A stretch of 48,473 bases of DNA from Cylindrobasidium torrendii FP15055 ss-10 (lineage: Eukaryota; Basidiomycota; Agaricomycetes; Agaricales; Physalacriaceae). The notes beneath the pieces were generated by a model, which saw only the letters and a list, made by a program, of their open reading frames with translations, was not told the DNA's origin and did not search any database. Position 1 is the first letter of the stretch; each line of letters starts with the position of its first letter. The position numbers were made by a program, and so were the translations under genes. The stretch covers positions 1 to 48,473 of the forward strand of contig KN880611.1 in NCBI GenBank assembly GCA_000934385.1, given 5' to 3'. Shown piece after piece: positions 11,275 through 22,477 of this stretch.

Positions 11275-11988
11275 CTAATGCATTTCGTGTCGAGCCGTTG
11301 CCCCGTAGCGCCCAAACATCGTTTCCCCGACTCCATACCCCACAATGATAGATATGATAAACGCAACATTGAACGTCCTAGAAGCGAGATATTAGCTTGT
11401 GCTCAAGAAGCTGAGGCAGCAAGGAAGCCGTGGGAGACACGTACATGGCAGATAGCATGAACACCATCCCAAACACGGACTGGATAGCAAACATTACGCC
11501 TCTCGAGATCTCTTGCGACAAAACAAACGTCGGTGCACGACGTGCCATGACCGTATGGAGGGTAGTAGACTCCTTCATGGGTGACCCAGAGCGCAGGGCT
11601 GCGATCTCCGTATCCGAGGCGTTCAGGCGGATGGCATGGGTCAGTTGTGCACTTTATACGGCTGTCAATAAGGCTGGTCTGATGTATGGTGGATGTAGCC
11701 AACGCACCGACGCTGCCAGTGTCCCTCCATTACTGCTCGACCAGCCGCGAGCAGCCGATCGAGTGTGGCTAGCAGAAACAAGCCAATACATGCGCCGACT
11801 GTTGCGCCCGAGCTTGCAACGACCCAGGCTTTGAAGAGCAGGTAATCTCCGGTAGTGAAATGTAGGTAGGGGACCATCATCCCGCTTGAAGAGGAGCCGG
11901 AGGAATCGTCACCCATGTCCATGCCATCGTGCGCGAGGACCAGCAGCGGGAATGCGAGCAGAGTGAAGACAGTCGTGTAGGAGATCAT
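11275..11988 (-). CDS. Ctr-type copper transporter
   Basis: Small trimeric Cu+ channel of the Ctr family. Three exons (281, 207 and 103 nt) give 196 aa. An N-terminal hydrophobic segment is followed by a Met/His/Asp-rich copper-binding stretch (HDGMDMGDD, then SSGMM), TM1 near FKAWVVASSGATVGACIGLF, and a cytosolic loop. TM2 contains MLSAM (the MxxxM motif) and TM3 contains GYGVG (GxxxG). The first intron (11707-11652) ends in AAG, inferred from phase. The gene ends 181 nt upstream of the ferric reductase start on the same strand. Reductases and Ctr transporters act together because Ctr takes up Cu+. The ATG at 11988 is preferred over an in-frame one at 12072 because it puts the hydrophobic segment at the N-terminus. 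Confidence 0.93.
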
Positions 11989-13096
11989 CGCGGTCGTCGC
12001 AAAAGCCCTGGTCGCACTGCCAGCCAAGGAAAATCTAGAAATTCCGCAAGGGTCGTGGCCAAACACGTGCAACTAATGCTTCGGTTATCTCGGGGTGGCT
12101 CTCAGGTGCCAGAAAAATTCGTAAAAACTGGACCGTGCTGATTCGAAATATTGGCAGACTGGCAGTAGTTCTCAGAGACCGTATTTCGGGGAAATCCTGA
12201 GCGCAAGAGCGAAATGAGGTCGGAGCGGTGAAATCTAGAGGCTTTAGGACAACAGATTCCTGAGCAGTTCCCGAGCCAGAACCAAACAATGCCATGTGCA
12301 CCATTGCTGGGGATGGAAGGCCGAAAATTAGATGGGGGCGGTGGCCGGGGGTTGGCATCGACAACAGCATTGGTGTTAAAGCGCGGTTGATCAGCAACTA
12401 CGGCCAGGCGTGGAGTATGCGAGAGCCGCGATGACGGAGGCTAATGAGCATATGAGCGAAGATGTTGGCGAGGACGGCGGAGAGACGCACCGAGCAGATC
12501 CATCACCAGTGGCAAAAGTCGACGGTATTCCTAATTTCCTTCATCTGGTGAGCACCAGCATTGGGTTAAGTATTGGGACGCCAAGGTATAGTGCGCGATG
12601 ATGACGGGCGAGCCGAGCGCCCTGTTGCAGGGGTTGGAAGAGCCAAAGGTCGAATGGCGAGAATGGCGGGACGACAGAGGGGCATGGTGGGTGAACGCAA
12701 TTGAGCCATTCGATCATCCAAAAGCACGAGCGCTTTTCGCGGTGGCTGTGCGCGCCAATTCTTTCATTGGCTAGTGATGCCATCAGAAGATGCCTTGAAG
12801 TTGAAAGTTGACCGCCACATTTTGGCAACCAAAATATCGCTTGCAAGGACGCCAAACTAACCTATGACTGGCCGAGGTAGCGTTTCCACTAGTATTGACT
12901 AATCTCTGGTCTGGCACCATCGACAATCGCATCATTGTCCCAGAATTACGCTAGTATGCTCGACGTCGGAATGTCCTGTCTTGTCCTTGTCTCTACGAGT
13001 GGAGGGCACAAGAAACGAATCGAAGATAAGATACATAGTACACGTTTATTCACTTCTGCGACAGGTTATTATCTGGTAGACTTTGTGTCCCGTCGT
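11989..13096. other. Gene-free: copper transporter promoter and glyoxalase 3' region
   Basis: About 1.1 kb without a supportable gene. Short frames occur on both strands but none has splice support or a recognisable family. No obvious copper-response element was identified. Confidence 0.5.
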
Positions 13097-13858
13097 TCAC
13101 AGCCTCAAAACACCTGGAACGATCTCAATCCAGTAACTGTCGAGCTTGTTAACCTCTACATTAGATGCAAGCTCAATGAAGTTGACTCACCCGTCAGGAT
13201 CCAGAATGAATGCAATGTGCCTCATCTTCCCATCCGAAGGCCTCTTTTTGAACTGTACACCGAGCGCGTCGAAACGCTCGCATGCCTTTTCGACGTCGTC
13301 CACAGCGATGGCAATGTGTCCAAATCCACGGCCAGGATCGCTGTTCCCACTCGAGTATCCCTGGAAGTTCGCGTCGGACTCGGTACCATGGTTGTGTGTA
13401 AGCTCGAGGACGCCTGCATCATCAATTGTCCATCAGCATGAGTATAAAAACATCATTTCGGTGGAAACGGGCGCACCCTCGCGTGTGAACCGTGTCTTCT
13501 CCTTTTCCTCAGCAGAAAGAGAGCCATTGTCGTGGTCATAACCGAGGAAGTAAAGCGTAAAATCGCCCATGTTCTTTTCTAAACCGATAACATGAGTCGG
13601 GGGGCGCTGCGTTCTGGTAGTGCGCTTACCAGATAGAAGATCCATTCCGAGAATCTGGATACAATGGCAAGTCAGAAGCTGTTAAGATGGAGAAGCTGAA
13701 TGCGACAGACTTCGGTGTAAAAGTGGACCGACACTTTTGGGTCTTTAACACGAATCATCGTGTGGTTGAACTGCGCGAAAGCGTTAGCATGCGTCGTCGC
13801 CCGTGTAATTAAGCCTAAGGCTTGCCCTGAAGCCAGCAGTCTCTGCAGTACGTGGCAT
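13097..13858 (-). CDS. GLO1: Glyoxalase I (lactoylglutathione lyase)
   Basis: Converts the methylglyoxal-glutathione hemithioacetal to S-lactoylglutathione, using a metal ion. Six exons (33, 60, 25, 102, 223 and 40 nt) give 160 aa, a single-domain size. The protein reads [20 protein letters not shown], then [45 protein letters not shown], and ends [12 protein letters not shown]. Metal-site residues are present: His in FNHTM, Glu in LELTHN, His in GHIA and Glu in YWIEI. The first intron (13825-13771) starts with GC instead of GT and has a good CTAAC branch site. Exon 3 is only 25 nt. Confidence 0.95.
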
Positions 13859-14333
13859 ATCTGTGTGTATTTGTGGTGATGGTAGTAAGAGGGTAAGAGA
13901 CAGTAAATGGCGCGCGTGCATTTATCGTAGAAGTGACATCACTGATTTGCTGTAGATTGGTGCCTACCATTATTTCCCTCTAGGCACCAGTGCGCAGAAA
14001 AGCTCTACAGCCCCGTATCCGCATACTTACTACGTTACTTACAGTCTTGACAATGACTTCAGGAGACTTACATACACCTGCTGTGCACGTTCTGACGACG
14101 CTGATGCTCATATTAAAATGTCATCAAATTCACTACTTACAATCCTATCGACGACAAAGACATTGGCACAATACAACTAGAGATACATGATAGTGATGGT
14201 GTTGGGGATAGTAGTACTTGTATCTACCGAATAACCAAGATGTCAGAGGGGGGTAGGAGGGGTATTAACACCATAGGAAAACAATAAGAAGTGACTGCAT
14301 AAATTGAGCGCCGCTCGGTCCACATACATACGC
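13859..14333. other. Gene-free: glyoxalase promoter and receptor 3' region
   Basis: No gene seen. I searched it for a short pheromone-precursor frame ending in a CaaX motif, because of the adjacent STE3-like receptor, and found none. Confidence 0.5.
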
Positions 14334-15895
14334 TCAGACGTTGTGGTCGCCTAAACGAGGAGGGGTATCATGAATGACAGAAAGTCGGTTTACAATGTCG
14401 ATGTCGCTAGGGTGGTCTACAGGCGAGGGCAGTGTTGAGGAGGACTCGTTGCCGAAGCCCTCGAGCTCCTTCTCCTTCTCCTTGGGATCGGAGAGCGCAC
14501 CGCCGGCATCGATGAACGAGAATGCGCCATAAGATGTCGCACCGCCGTTCTGCTTCTCCATTTCGTTGGTGGACATATCAGTGAAGGAGCCATCGAGTGT
14601 GTCCCGGCGCTTTGTCCTTGTAGTCTGATCTCCCCGGAGGAAGACAGGCATCTTCGTACCCATGCCATTGCTGGACATACGAGACGACCTGCACATCAAA
14701 TCAATAAACCAAACAGAGGAATACGAGATAACATGGACGTACCCAGTAGAAGTCGACCCAGACAGCCAAGATGTAGAAATTCCCATCTTTGACGTGACAT
14801 GCGTGAATGCCACCAAATATTTCCGCCTGCTCTCCTCCGCGAACCCAAAGAGCGCAAAGAACAAGAAAGCAGCGAGCGGGTTGTACCAGCGCTGCATCTC
14901 CAGAAGAGCACCTGCTGCATCTGGAGCGTTATGCCAGAGGAGAGTCGGGTATTTGTCGATACGCCCGAACTCCGAGTGCACCCAGTCCCAGGACACCCAT
15001 GGCTCGGCACGGCGTGCATTGAGGACGAGCATAAGGATAGAAAGTGGGATGACACACACGACGTCGGTTGCCGCCATGACCATCAGCCGGACGTAACGTC
15101 CGCTCTTCAGGTTGGAATGTGCTGAGAGCAGCTCTTGGAACTGCCTGCGCCTCCTGTTGAATGCAAAGATTGTGCGAACTACAGAGCGAATGAAAATGTG
15201 AGTTCGGTGTTCCCGGGGTTGAATAGGGAGGGACATACCGGAGTACCATGCGGAAAAGATACCAATGACCAAGGGCCAGATGTGGAAGAGCAGAATCGTT
15301 GGTATGCTGGGGTAAAGCGCTGGCTCGCAGCCTACGTCTTCGTATATCGCATATCGGTTTGCGGTCAGAACGTATGCTGTAGAATCATAGTTCAATACGA
15401 TAACTGTGAAGTCGAGTAAGAAACACTGACCTACTGCGACCTGAGCAAGGGGAGTAAGGAAGCAGAGAAGAGAGTCGAACAACATTGCCCGACGCCTGTC
15501 TGTTGCAGACAAGATAACAGTATCCGATGTCGCAATGAAGAACAATCGGCGGTTGATAGCGAGAGAGCACACAGCAATGGAGACATTCTCTGTGAGGATG
15601 ACCCGCGATGAAAAGTCACACCAGCCCGGAGAGCGGTCAACCATGTTTCCGTTCCACACCACAGAGTTGATGAACCCATTGAGGCAGCCAATGCCGACCC
15701 AGAACATGTACGCGCATGTCCCGACATTCCATGCTGCGAACCGTTAATGTCAGTTTCACGCTTGAGAAGTGTATCGACCGTAAACTGACCTTGCAAATGC
15801 CACGGCAGTGGGATAAGACAGGCTAGGAAGCCAATAAAGGAGAACGTCGAATAGAGAGCGTTCGGTGGGAAGTTGTCCTTCAAGGAGTACACCAT
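14334..15895 (-). CDS. STE3-type pheromone receptor (class D GPCR)
   Basis: Seven-transmembrane receptor of the Ste3 family, which binds lipopeptide mating pheromones. Five exons (106, 303, 138, 436 and 355 nt) give 445 aa. Family landmarks are present: PLPWHLQAWNVGTCAYMFW, INSVVWNGN, INRRLFFIAT, YAIYEDVGCEPALY, FHIWPLVIGIFSAWY, FNRRRRQFQELLSAHSNL and FLFFALFGFAEESRRKY. A Ser/Thr- and Glu-rich cytosolic tail of roughly 130 residues follows. Two introns (15430-15377 and 14742-14689) are 54 nt and stop-free, but homology requires their removal. It could belong to a B mating-type locus or be one of the non-mating STE3-like receptors common in agarics. No pheromone gene was found beside it. Confidence 0.95.
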
Positions 15896-17404
15896 CGTGA
15901 TAATGGGATGGATGGGTGTTGCGCAGACTGGTCGCTGGTGGGGGGCGCAAGAGGGGGGTTTGAGGAAAGAGCCAGCCAGAGCACCCGGAAAATCTTCACA
16001 TTCTTATATGATGACCTCGTCCAGGGCGACTCCCTTCTCATTCTCCTTTTTGCCCCCGGTTGCTTGTTCGTGCTCGAATCCATATACGGACGTTAGCTTC
16101 AAGGTTACCCCGATTTGGATGTATCCCCGGATAGGACTAGCATCTGATGTGGGTGGACATTCCCAGAGGAAGGGGCCGGGCAAGTGGGTAGAGGGTCCCA
16201 GGCGCGTGAATATGACCGAGGAAGACAGCTTGAGCTGCGAGCGCGCGTCTACGCAAACATTGTGTGAGCGTGCAGGGCGCTTTTGCGTGAATCACGACCG
16301 CCTCGAGGCAGTTTCATTTGCGTCGGAGGGGAGCGGGTCGGCGACAGCTTGGCGGCTCTGCTTGCGCCATCCGGCCTATGTGGGAAAGTCGAAATTGGGG
16401 TCGGTGGGCTTCAGTGTAAAGCGCATGGTCTGATGATCCAGTTTGAATGATAACGATTGCGACTTTGAACGAAAAAGGTGCTTGGGCAACTCCATGGTCA
16501 GAGAGGAAAATATTGGCAACTCCAGGTGCTCCTCGCGACTCTTATATACCGTCTAAGCAGATCGATCCTTGCACCTCAAGTCAGGCAATGGCCTTTTGTT
16601 TTCGGGTACTTTAAAATCGATCATTTACCATTTTAAAAGTGACATGTGGCATTTACTGTGGGTTGGAGGATGCTTACGTGTCTGTGTCACCTTCGGCGGA
16701 AATTACCAACGCCATGTCCGGAATGGTTCGAGCGAGGTCAAAGTCAAAGAGTGTCGCAGTGGTGGACCGACATCAAGTCGGGATTCGGGATTCGGTGTCG
16801 GATCAGCATTCGATGATGGCCGGGGTGCGATCAGGTCACGTGATTTGCCGCGGTTGAGACTTGGTGAGTTGCTCAAGGACCAACAGTCTTAGTCAGTGGC
16901 AACAGAACCAGTGGCATCTCAGAGACATCAAGAGAAATGGGGATCGGGAATTCATTATGGGCCGCCTCTAAACAGCCCCTTACATCACCACCCTGCCCGC
17001 ATCATTCTTAAAAGTCTTTTCCAACACGCGCTTGAGACTCATTTGAAAACACGGGTCCTTGGGTGCCATAAAATGCATGCCCGCTGCTTATGTGTTTCTA
17101 GGATTTGAATCTCCTGCGCTTTGACATTCAAATCGAATACAGGAATACGTGTATATTCCCTCACGCCTATGCGATTTTACTTATTGAGTCCAAGCTTGAA
17201 GCCCGAGCATCATCGAGGACATTCTCCACAAATATCTCACAAACTCGAGTCACTATTTCTAATGAGCGTCTTTTCTTCGATGAAAAGGATAGATCTCAAG
17301 GCAATGAGGAGATTAACCCCGCGTTGCACTGTGTGATTGAAGGGATTGCGGTGTCATCATCTAAGCATTAGAGCGCGTATCGTTTCGTAGCATCTATAGG
17401 ACAT
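15896..17404. other. Gene-free: receptor promoter and intergenic region
   Basis: About 1.5 kb upstream of the receptor and downstream of the cysteine synthase. A long plus-strand frame overlaps the receptor 5' end but looks like a composition artefact. No CaaX-ending pheromone frame was found on either strand between 16441 and about 17120, and none was noticed in the rest. TTATATA occurs near 16541. Confidence 0.5.
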
Positions 17405-19139
17405 CTAGGATGAGGATAGCAATGCATCCAAAATACTCAAATCAACAGGGATCCCAGCTTTCTCCAAGAACTCATCGTTCCTGCACTTGCGTCAATCGTA
17501 CTCTCGCGTATGTCGAGGAGATGAAACGCACCAGAACTTGGAATAATGCCTGCTGCCCGAGTCACATAAAATCGTAACCACTTTCTCCCCGCTGTTCCAT
17601 CCCATCTCTTTAATGAACTTGATGCAAGCGACGAGGTTGCATGCACTGCTCGAGCCGAGGAATAAACCGTCGTGCTTCACGAGGTAGCGCGACATTGCTA
17701 CCGCCTCGGCGTCGGACACTTGGTAGGCAGTATCCACCATGGGCAGTCCTAGTTCGATATTCCGCGTCAGTCTGTTCAAACCGATGCCCTCGACGATGGT
17801 ATCGACTTGATGTCTTCGCTTTTTGCCTTCACTATCTACGTTGCTGTACATCACGTCAAATTTGACCTGCAGACCGTTAGTCCTTCGTGTCGTTCTCGTG
17901 GGTGCACGACGCACCTTGTTGTACAGGCCGCTACCTTCTGGATCCGCAAGGACGATACTTATATCGTCTTCCATGCTTTTCAGGAATCGCCCCACACCCG
18001 CAATCGTACCTCCAGTACCCGCCCCACTAACGAACGCTTTTACGTCCCCGTTTGTCTGTCTCCAAATTTCTGGACCAGTACCATCGAAATGCGCCTCAAA
18101 GTTGCTGCGGTTCTCAAATTGGTCGGCGAAGAAGCCTCGAGGCCGTTGGATGAAGTCCGTATTATCACTCGGGGAGGCCTCACCGTCGTCCGCGGAAGTG
18201 CTGACAACGAGTGTGGAGGGCGTGCTGGAGAGCACGTTCGGACGATCAGTCGGTGCTTCCGCGTGTGTGCGACCAAAGTCCATAGCGCGCTGTCTGGCAA
18301 CGTTCACGAATTGTCCTTTGTCGACTATGGACGCTGGGCGGACGCGTTCGACGGTTGCCCCCAGGGAGAGGAGTGCATTGACCTTGTCCTGGGAAACGTC
18401 GTCCTGCATAATGATAGCTGGTTCATGTCAGGCTGGGTAGCATACATGCGCAGTGTAAGCGTACTAGCTTCATATCCTCTGCTACATGTCAGGACGACTG
18501 GATTATGGGCGACAAGCCGACGCACCTCGCACGGGCAATAGTAGCAATGGAAATCCCGGTTGACCCAGAGGTGCCTTCGAATATCCTGGATCCAGTATGG
18601 GGGTGTATGAGGCCTTGCCGTTCAGCGTCCTCAATCACTGGACATTGTCAGAAAAGTTTAGGAAATCAGGATTGCACGCACTGCGCAAGGCTACACGGTC
18701 CTTGACGCTCCCTCCGGGATTGAGAAACTACGTGGTGTTAGCCTGGATATGAGACTTTTGAGGCCTCGCACCTCTGCTTTTCCAAGAATTTCCACGCCGA
18801 GGGCATCACTCAATGAGTTGATGCGGACTAAAGGAGTGTTGCCTGCGAACAGTAAATACAAGCTAGAGCACGGGCATGAGACGTACCAATGAGCCCCGTA
18901 ACGCCTGAAAGTATTTCATCTCTCCGAAGCTCTATGGGCCGAGCCTCAAAGTTGTGATTTATGCGTTCCCGTTTCCGTCTCTCGAAAGCCAAAGCAAGAG
19001 AAGTTGATGTGATGGAAAGGGAAAAGCCGAGGACAATGCCGTAGAGTAAGTGACGGAGTGTAGGGCGTGCCGGTGTACGCAGCCATTGAGGTAGCCAGTC
19101 CTGGAGAACGGCGACGACCGTGGCGACATTCGCGTTCAT
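17405..19139 (-). CDS. Membrane-anchored cysteine synthase-like PLP enzyme
   Basis: O-acetylserine sulfhydrylase-like fold-type II PLP enzyme. Eight exons (253, 71, 46, 112, 14, 503, 335 and 76 nt) give 469 aa. An N-terminal hydrophobic anchor lies at about residues 27-50 (HLLYGIVLGFSLSITSTSLA), then GNTPLVRINSLSDALG, the PLP-lysine loop NPGGSVKDR, the substrate loop GTSGSTGIS, an acidic insertion near residues 225-245, the phosphate loop SGAGTGGTIAGVG, and LADPEGSGLYNK before VDTIVEGIG. The anchor and the insertion fit the fungal cysteine synthase 2 subgroup rather than the short cytosolic enzyme. Exon 5 has 14 nt. The 48-nt intron 17914-17867 is stop-free. Divergent from ADA2 across 510 nt. 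Confidence 0.92.
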
Positions 19140-19649
19140 AGCCGCGTCGCGTCTGTGATGATGGCAGGCGACAGGTGTAATCCCGATCAATCTGCTAATA
19201 CTCCCGTGCCGCACTTGTAACTGCGCCACGATGTCTGAATGTTGCTCTCCCTGTTTTCCCACCGCGACCATGGCCCTCGGATATCTCTTACGACAGTCGG
19301 GACGTCGGGACGAATTTCAAGCTCGTTTCTTACTCTTAAACTCTATTTGCTTCAACATTGCCTACATGTGAACTTCGGCAACCATCTGCATACTCAGAGC
19401 AATCCTACCGACGCCGACAACACTATGTCGACGAGCCGTCATTGCGATAGACGTTGACCGCGGTGTGTACGCCCCCGATCGGCAACCTCCGGTCCGTGAT
19501 GCCATCCCGCAACCAAACACGCGTAATCAGGCCCTCGCTACCACTGACGACGCCGACGAGGGTTGGGCGCGGGCTCAAACTGCAAATATCGACACGAGAC
19601 TTTGACGGAAGGACAGGCTTCTGCTTCCCGCACTATTTGGCGGCCAAAT
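19140..19649. promoter_or_regulatory. Divergent promoter region, cysteine synthase / ADA2
   Basis: 510 nt between two divergent start codons, so it must hold both promoters. A plus-strand ATG at 19563 is in frame with ADA2 and could extend it by 29 residues. No clear TATA box. Confidence 0.55.
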
Positions 19650-21795
19650 ATGACAGTCTCCCAGCGTAAAACGACGGGAAAGGACGATGATATTCTCAGT
19701 GCGTTATGGACCTTGTGCCGGCTGGCGGCGGTATTGACCACTTTATTTTGTAGTGAATGAGCCGGGCGATGCTTTCCATTGTGATTCGTGTACGGCCGAC
19801 CTCACACATAGCGTCCGCATCAAGTGCGCCGATCCGGTGTGCGACGTCGACGAGGGCGTCGATATATGTCCGCGGTGTTTTTGTGCTGGCAAAGAGTTCG
19901 CAAATCACAAGCGCGGCCATCCCTATAGAGTTATCGTGCGTTTTCCAGTCCCTCATGAGCGTAGAATCCAAGTCCTGACTCGCTCGGAAAGGAAATCAAT
20001 TCTTATCCGATATTCACTGAAGATTGGGGCGCTGATGAGTGAGTCCCATAAGTCCATACACAATCAATGCTCATTGCCTAGGGAAATACTATTGCTCAAG
20101 GGCATCAGTCTTCAAGGTTTTGGCAACTGGAGAAAAGTCGCCGAGCATGTCGGAACGCGCACCAAAGAAGAAGTGGCTCGCCATTACCACGAGGTGTATA
20201 TCAACTCTGAGCACTGGCCAAAGCCGCCCATGGACCGGGAATTCAACGTGGACCCCTTTGAGTTCCAGGCGCGTAAGCGTCGGCGTATCAAGGCCATGGA
20301 CGAAGCCCCCCCGCCACCCATCAAACCAGCCCCAGTGTCGCTCCCTGGCATCCACGAAATCCAGGGCTACTTTCCTGGTCGACTCGAGTTTGAGCATGAG
20401 CACGACAACGATGCGGAGGAGCAGGTCAAGGATATAGAGTTTGGTGTCGTCCACGCCTGGGGCGGCGACGAAATACTCGAGGATGAGAACGATCCGGAGG
20501 TGCGCGCTCGCGTGCGCTGGGAGGAGGCGCGTAAAAACCCGCCAACCGTGATCCCCCCACCCCAAGTCACTCGGGAGATGATGATGAACGGGCGCATACC
20601 AGGCAAGGGCCCGCCCATGACCAACGGTATTTCCAATGGCCATGACCGAAGTAGTGTGCCGCCGAAGGAGCCCAAGAAAGAGGATGGTGAAGAGGAAGAG
20701 GACGAGGATGCCGACGACGAGGTGCTGCAGCCTCCGCCAATAGAGACAGAGCAGTCCCTGGCATTCAAATTAATGCTACTCGAGGCGTATTCCCAGCGGT
20801 TGCAGCGACGTGTGCATATGAAGCAGATTATGACTGACAGAGGGCTGCTGGATTTCAAGAAGGTACATGGCTTCTATCCTGTGCTATCGCTTGCTGACCT
20901 ATAACTAGTTACAAGCAAATGAGAAGAAACGGACAAAGGAGGAACGCGAAATTCTCAACCGTCTCCGACCATTTTCCCAACTCCAATCCGCCACCGACTA
21001 CGAAGAGTTTGCGACTGATGTCCTTTACGAGGCTCTGCTACGAGCGAGGATTGTGGCCTTGCAAACTCAGAGGCGACTGGGACTGCTTACTCCTGCGGAC
21101 GCCGTCAAGTACGAGGAGGATCTCCGGCAGCGGACTCTGCAACAGAGTGAACCAAAGTCCATCAGCAAAAAGCGTGCTGCCAGTCAAATGGAGGATGAGG
21201 GTACGCCCAAGCCGGTGGTTTCTGCGCGAAAAATGCGTACGTCCAGACCCTACTTGCGTACATGCATACCTGACGTGACATAGCTCAACCACTCAACTTG
21301 GCCAATAGCCCGTCTCTGCACCTTCTTTCTCAGCCAGAGCAGGTCCTGTGTTCCCAACTTCGCATATTTCCAAAGCCGTACCTCGTCATCAAGGAGACTC
21401 TTGTTCGCGAATACGCTCGGCGTGGTGGCAAACTGCGCAGACGAGAGGCGCGTGACCTTGTGCGATGCGATGTCAATAAGACGTCGCGGGTCTGGGACTT
21501 CCTCATACAGCAAGGATATCTCAAGATCACGCCGGATACGTCGACTCTGGCCAAAGGAGGTCTGGTTAATGGGAATGGGGTGGCGGCAGCCCCTCAGGTG
21601 AATGGGAGCAGCCCAACGAAGAGCGTCAATGGGATCGCCGGGTCGTCGTCGACGGGACATTCACCTGCACCTGCACCCGTGCCAGGGCCTTCAACCCAAC
21701 CAGCACCTTCGTTGCCGGCTCCCCTGCCATCGTATACTGTACCCGCAGCATCGTTCGGTGCGGCGGGATCTTCATTCTTCAATGGGACTACATAA
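19650..21795 (+). CDS. ADA2: SAGA transcriptional adaptor ADA2
   Basis: Subunit of the SAGA/ADA histone acetyltransferase module that stimulates GCN5 in the nucleus. Six exons were joined with introns at 19699-19753, 19936-19991, 20039-20081, 20863-20908 and 21237-21283. Domains in order: ZZ zinc finger (FHCDSCTADLTHSVRIKC, then DICPRCF); SANT/Myb (INSYPIFTEDWGADEEILLL, then GFGNWRKVAEHVGTRTKEE); a central region with an acidic patch (EEEEDEDADDE); a conserved ADA2 segment (FSQLQSATDYEEFATDVLYE); and a C-terminal SWIRM domain (VLCSQLRIFPKPYLVIKETL, ending QQGYLKI). A Pro/Ala/Ser-rich tail of about 65 residues follows. The start at 19650 gives MTVSQRK, a usual ADA2 beginning. Confidence 0.96.
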
Positions 21796-22477
21796 CATAT
21801 TTGCGTTTACATTCTTACACACATACATACATTGTACTTCATCTGCATGCCTCTTTCCTTTGCGTCTCTGTATACTTATTACTTGCTACTACTATCGAAG
21901 TATCCATTGTTGACGATGTGTCCCACTTTGTGTGGGGGTAAGATGAATCGAGCTCCTACTCGAGCTCGTTCCGTGAGAGCTGCATTTCATTCTTTGAAAA
22001 TTTGAGCTTATCCCCAGAAGTAAATGTGTTCGTTGGCGTTGAGTGGCCGATTGAGCTGTATGTTCAGTGGAGGCCAACATGCTGAATCCACAAGTTTCGA
22101 ACCCTCGAATTCGAGAACTCAAGAACAAGCTATCAGTGTCCCTTCAGGGAGGCTTCGAACCACACAGTACATTTCAGGTATTTGGACTTAGGGTAGCCCT
22201 GGGGTAGCCATACGATGGGACAGCTAATGGTTATGGCACAGCATGTACTCGGTGTGATACTTGGCAATTTGCCCCAACTTAGGGTCAGCGTTCCAAACGT
22301 AGCAAGCCAAGTTCAAGGATGTTAGAATGTGAATCATGTCCGACCGTTGAACGGTCTAGAGGGCCAGGCGTGAGCGCCAAACATATTCACGAAGACTGTT
22401 CGGCGCTGGCGGCTGCGCGATCAACTTGTGCTTGACCATCACACTTCATTAACTCATTAATCATTCACCGTACCGTC
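21796..22477. other. Gene-free: ADA2 3' and F-box gene 1 upstream
   Basis: No supportable gene. It contains a repeated GGGTAGCC word near 22191-22208 and a GAGCTC/CTCGAGCTCG cluster near 21950-21970. Confidence 0.5.

Noticed and set aside
12035..12855. Two minus-strand frames of 104-120 codons upstream of the copper transporter
   Set aside because: No splice support, no family and no consistent start; treated as intergenic.
15873..16433. 186-codon plus-strand frame overlapping the receptor start
   Set aside because: Antisense to the receptor 5' end, no splice sites, no recognisable family, and biased composition; likely a shadow frame.
17068..17108. Possible mating pheromone precursor ending ..CLCVSRI
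   Set aside because: The Cys residues are not at position -4 from the stop, so there is no CaaX motif.
17335..17362. Possible CaaX end (TGC GGT GTC ATC ATC TAA)
   Set aside because: Five codons from Cys to stop rather than four; not a prenylation motif.
9143..18000. Stop-free introns whose length is a multiple of three (48, 54 nt) as a special class
   Set aside because: At this intron length roughly one intron in six or seven is expected to be stop-free and divisible by three by chance; the number seen is not clearly above that. They are noted in the gene entries only because they mislead gene calling.
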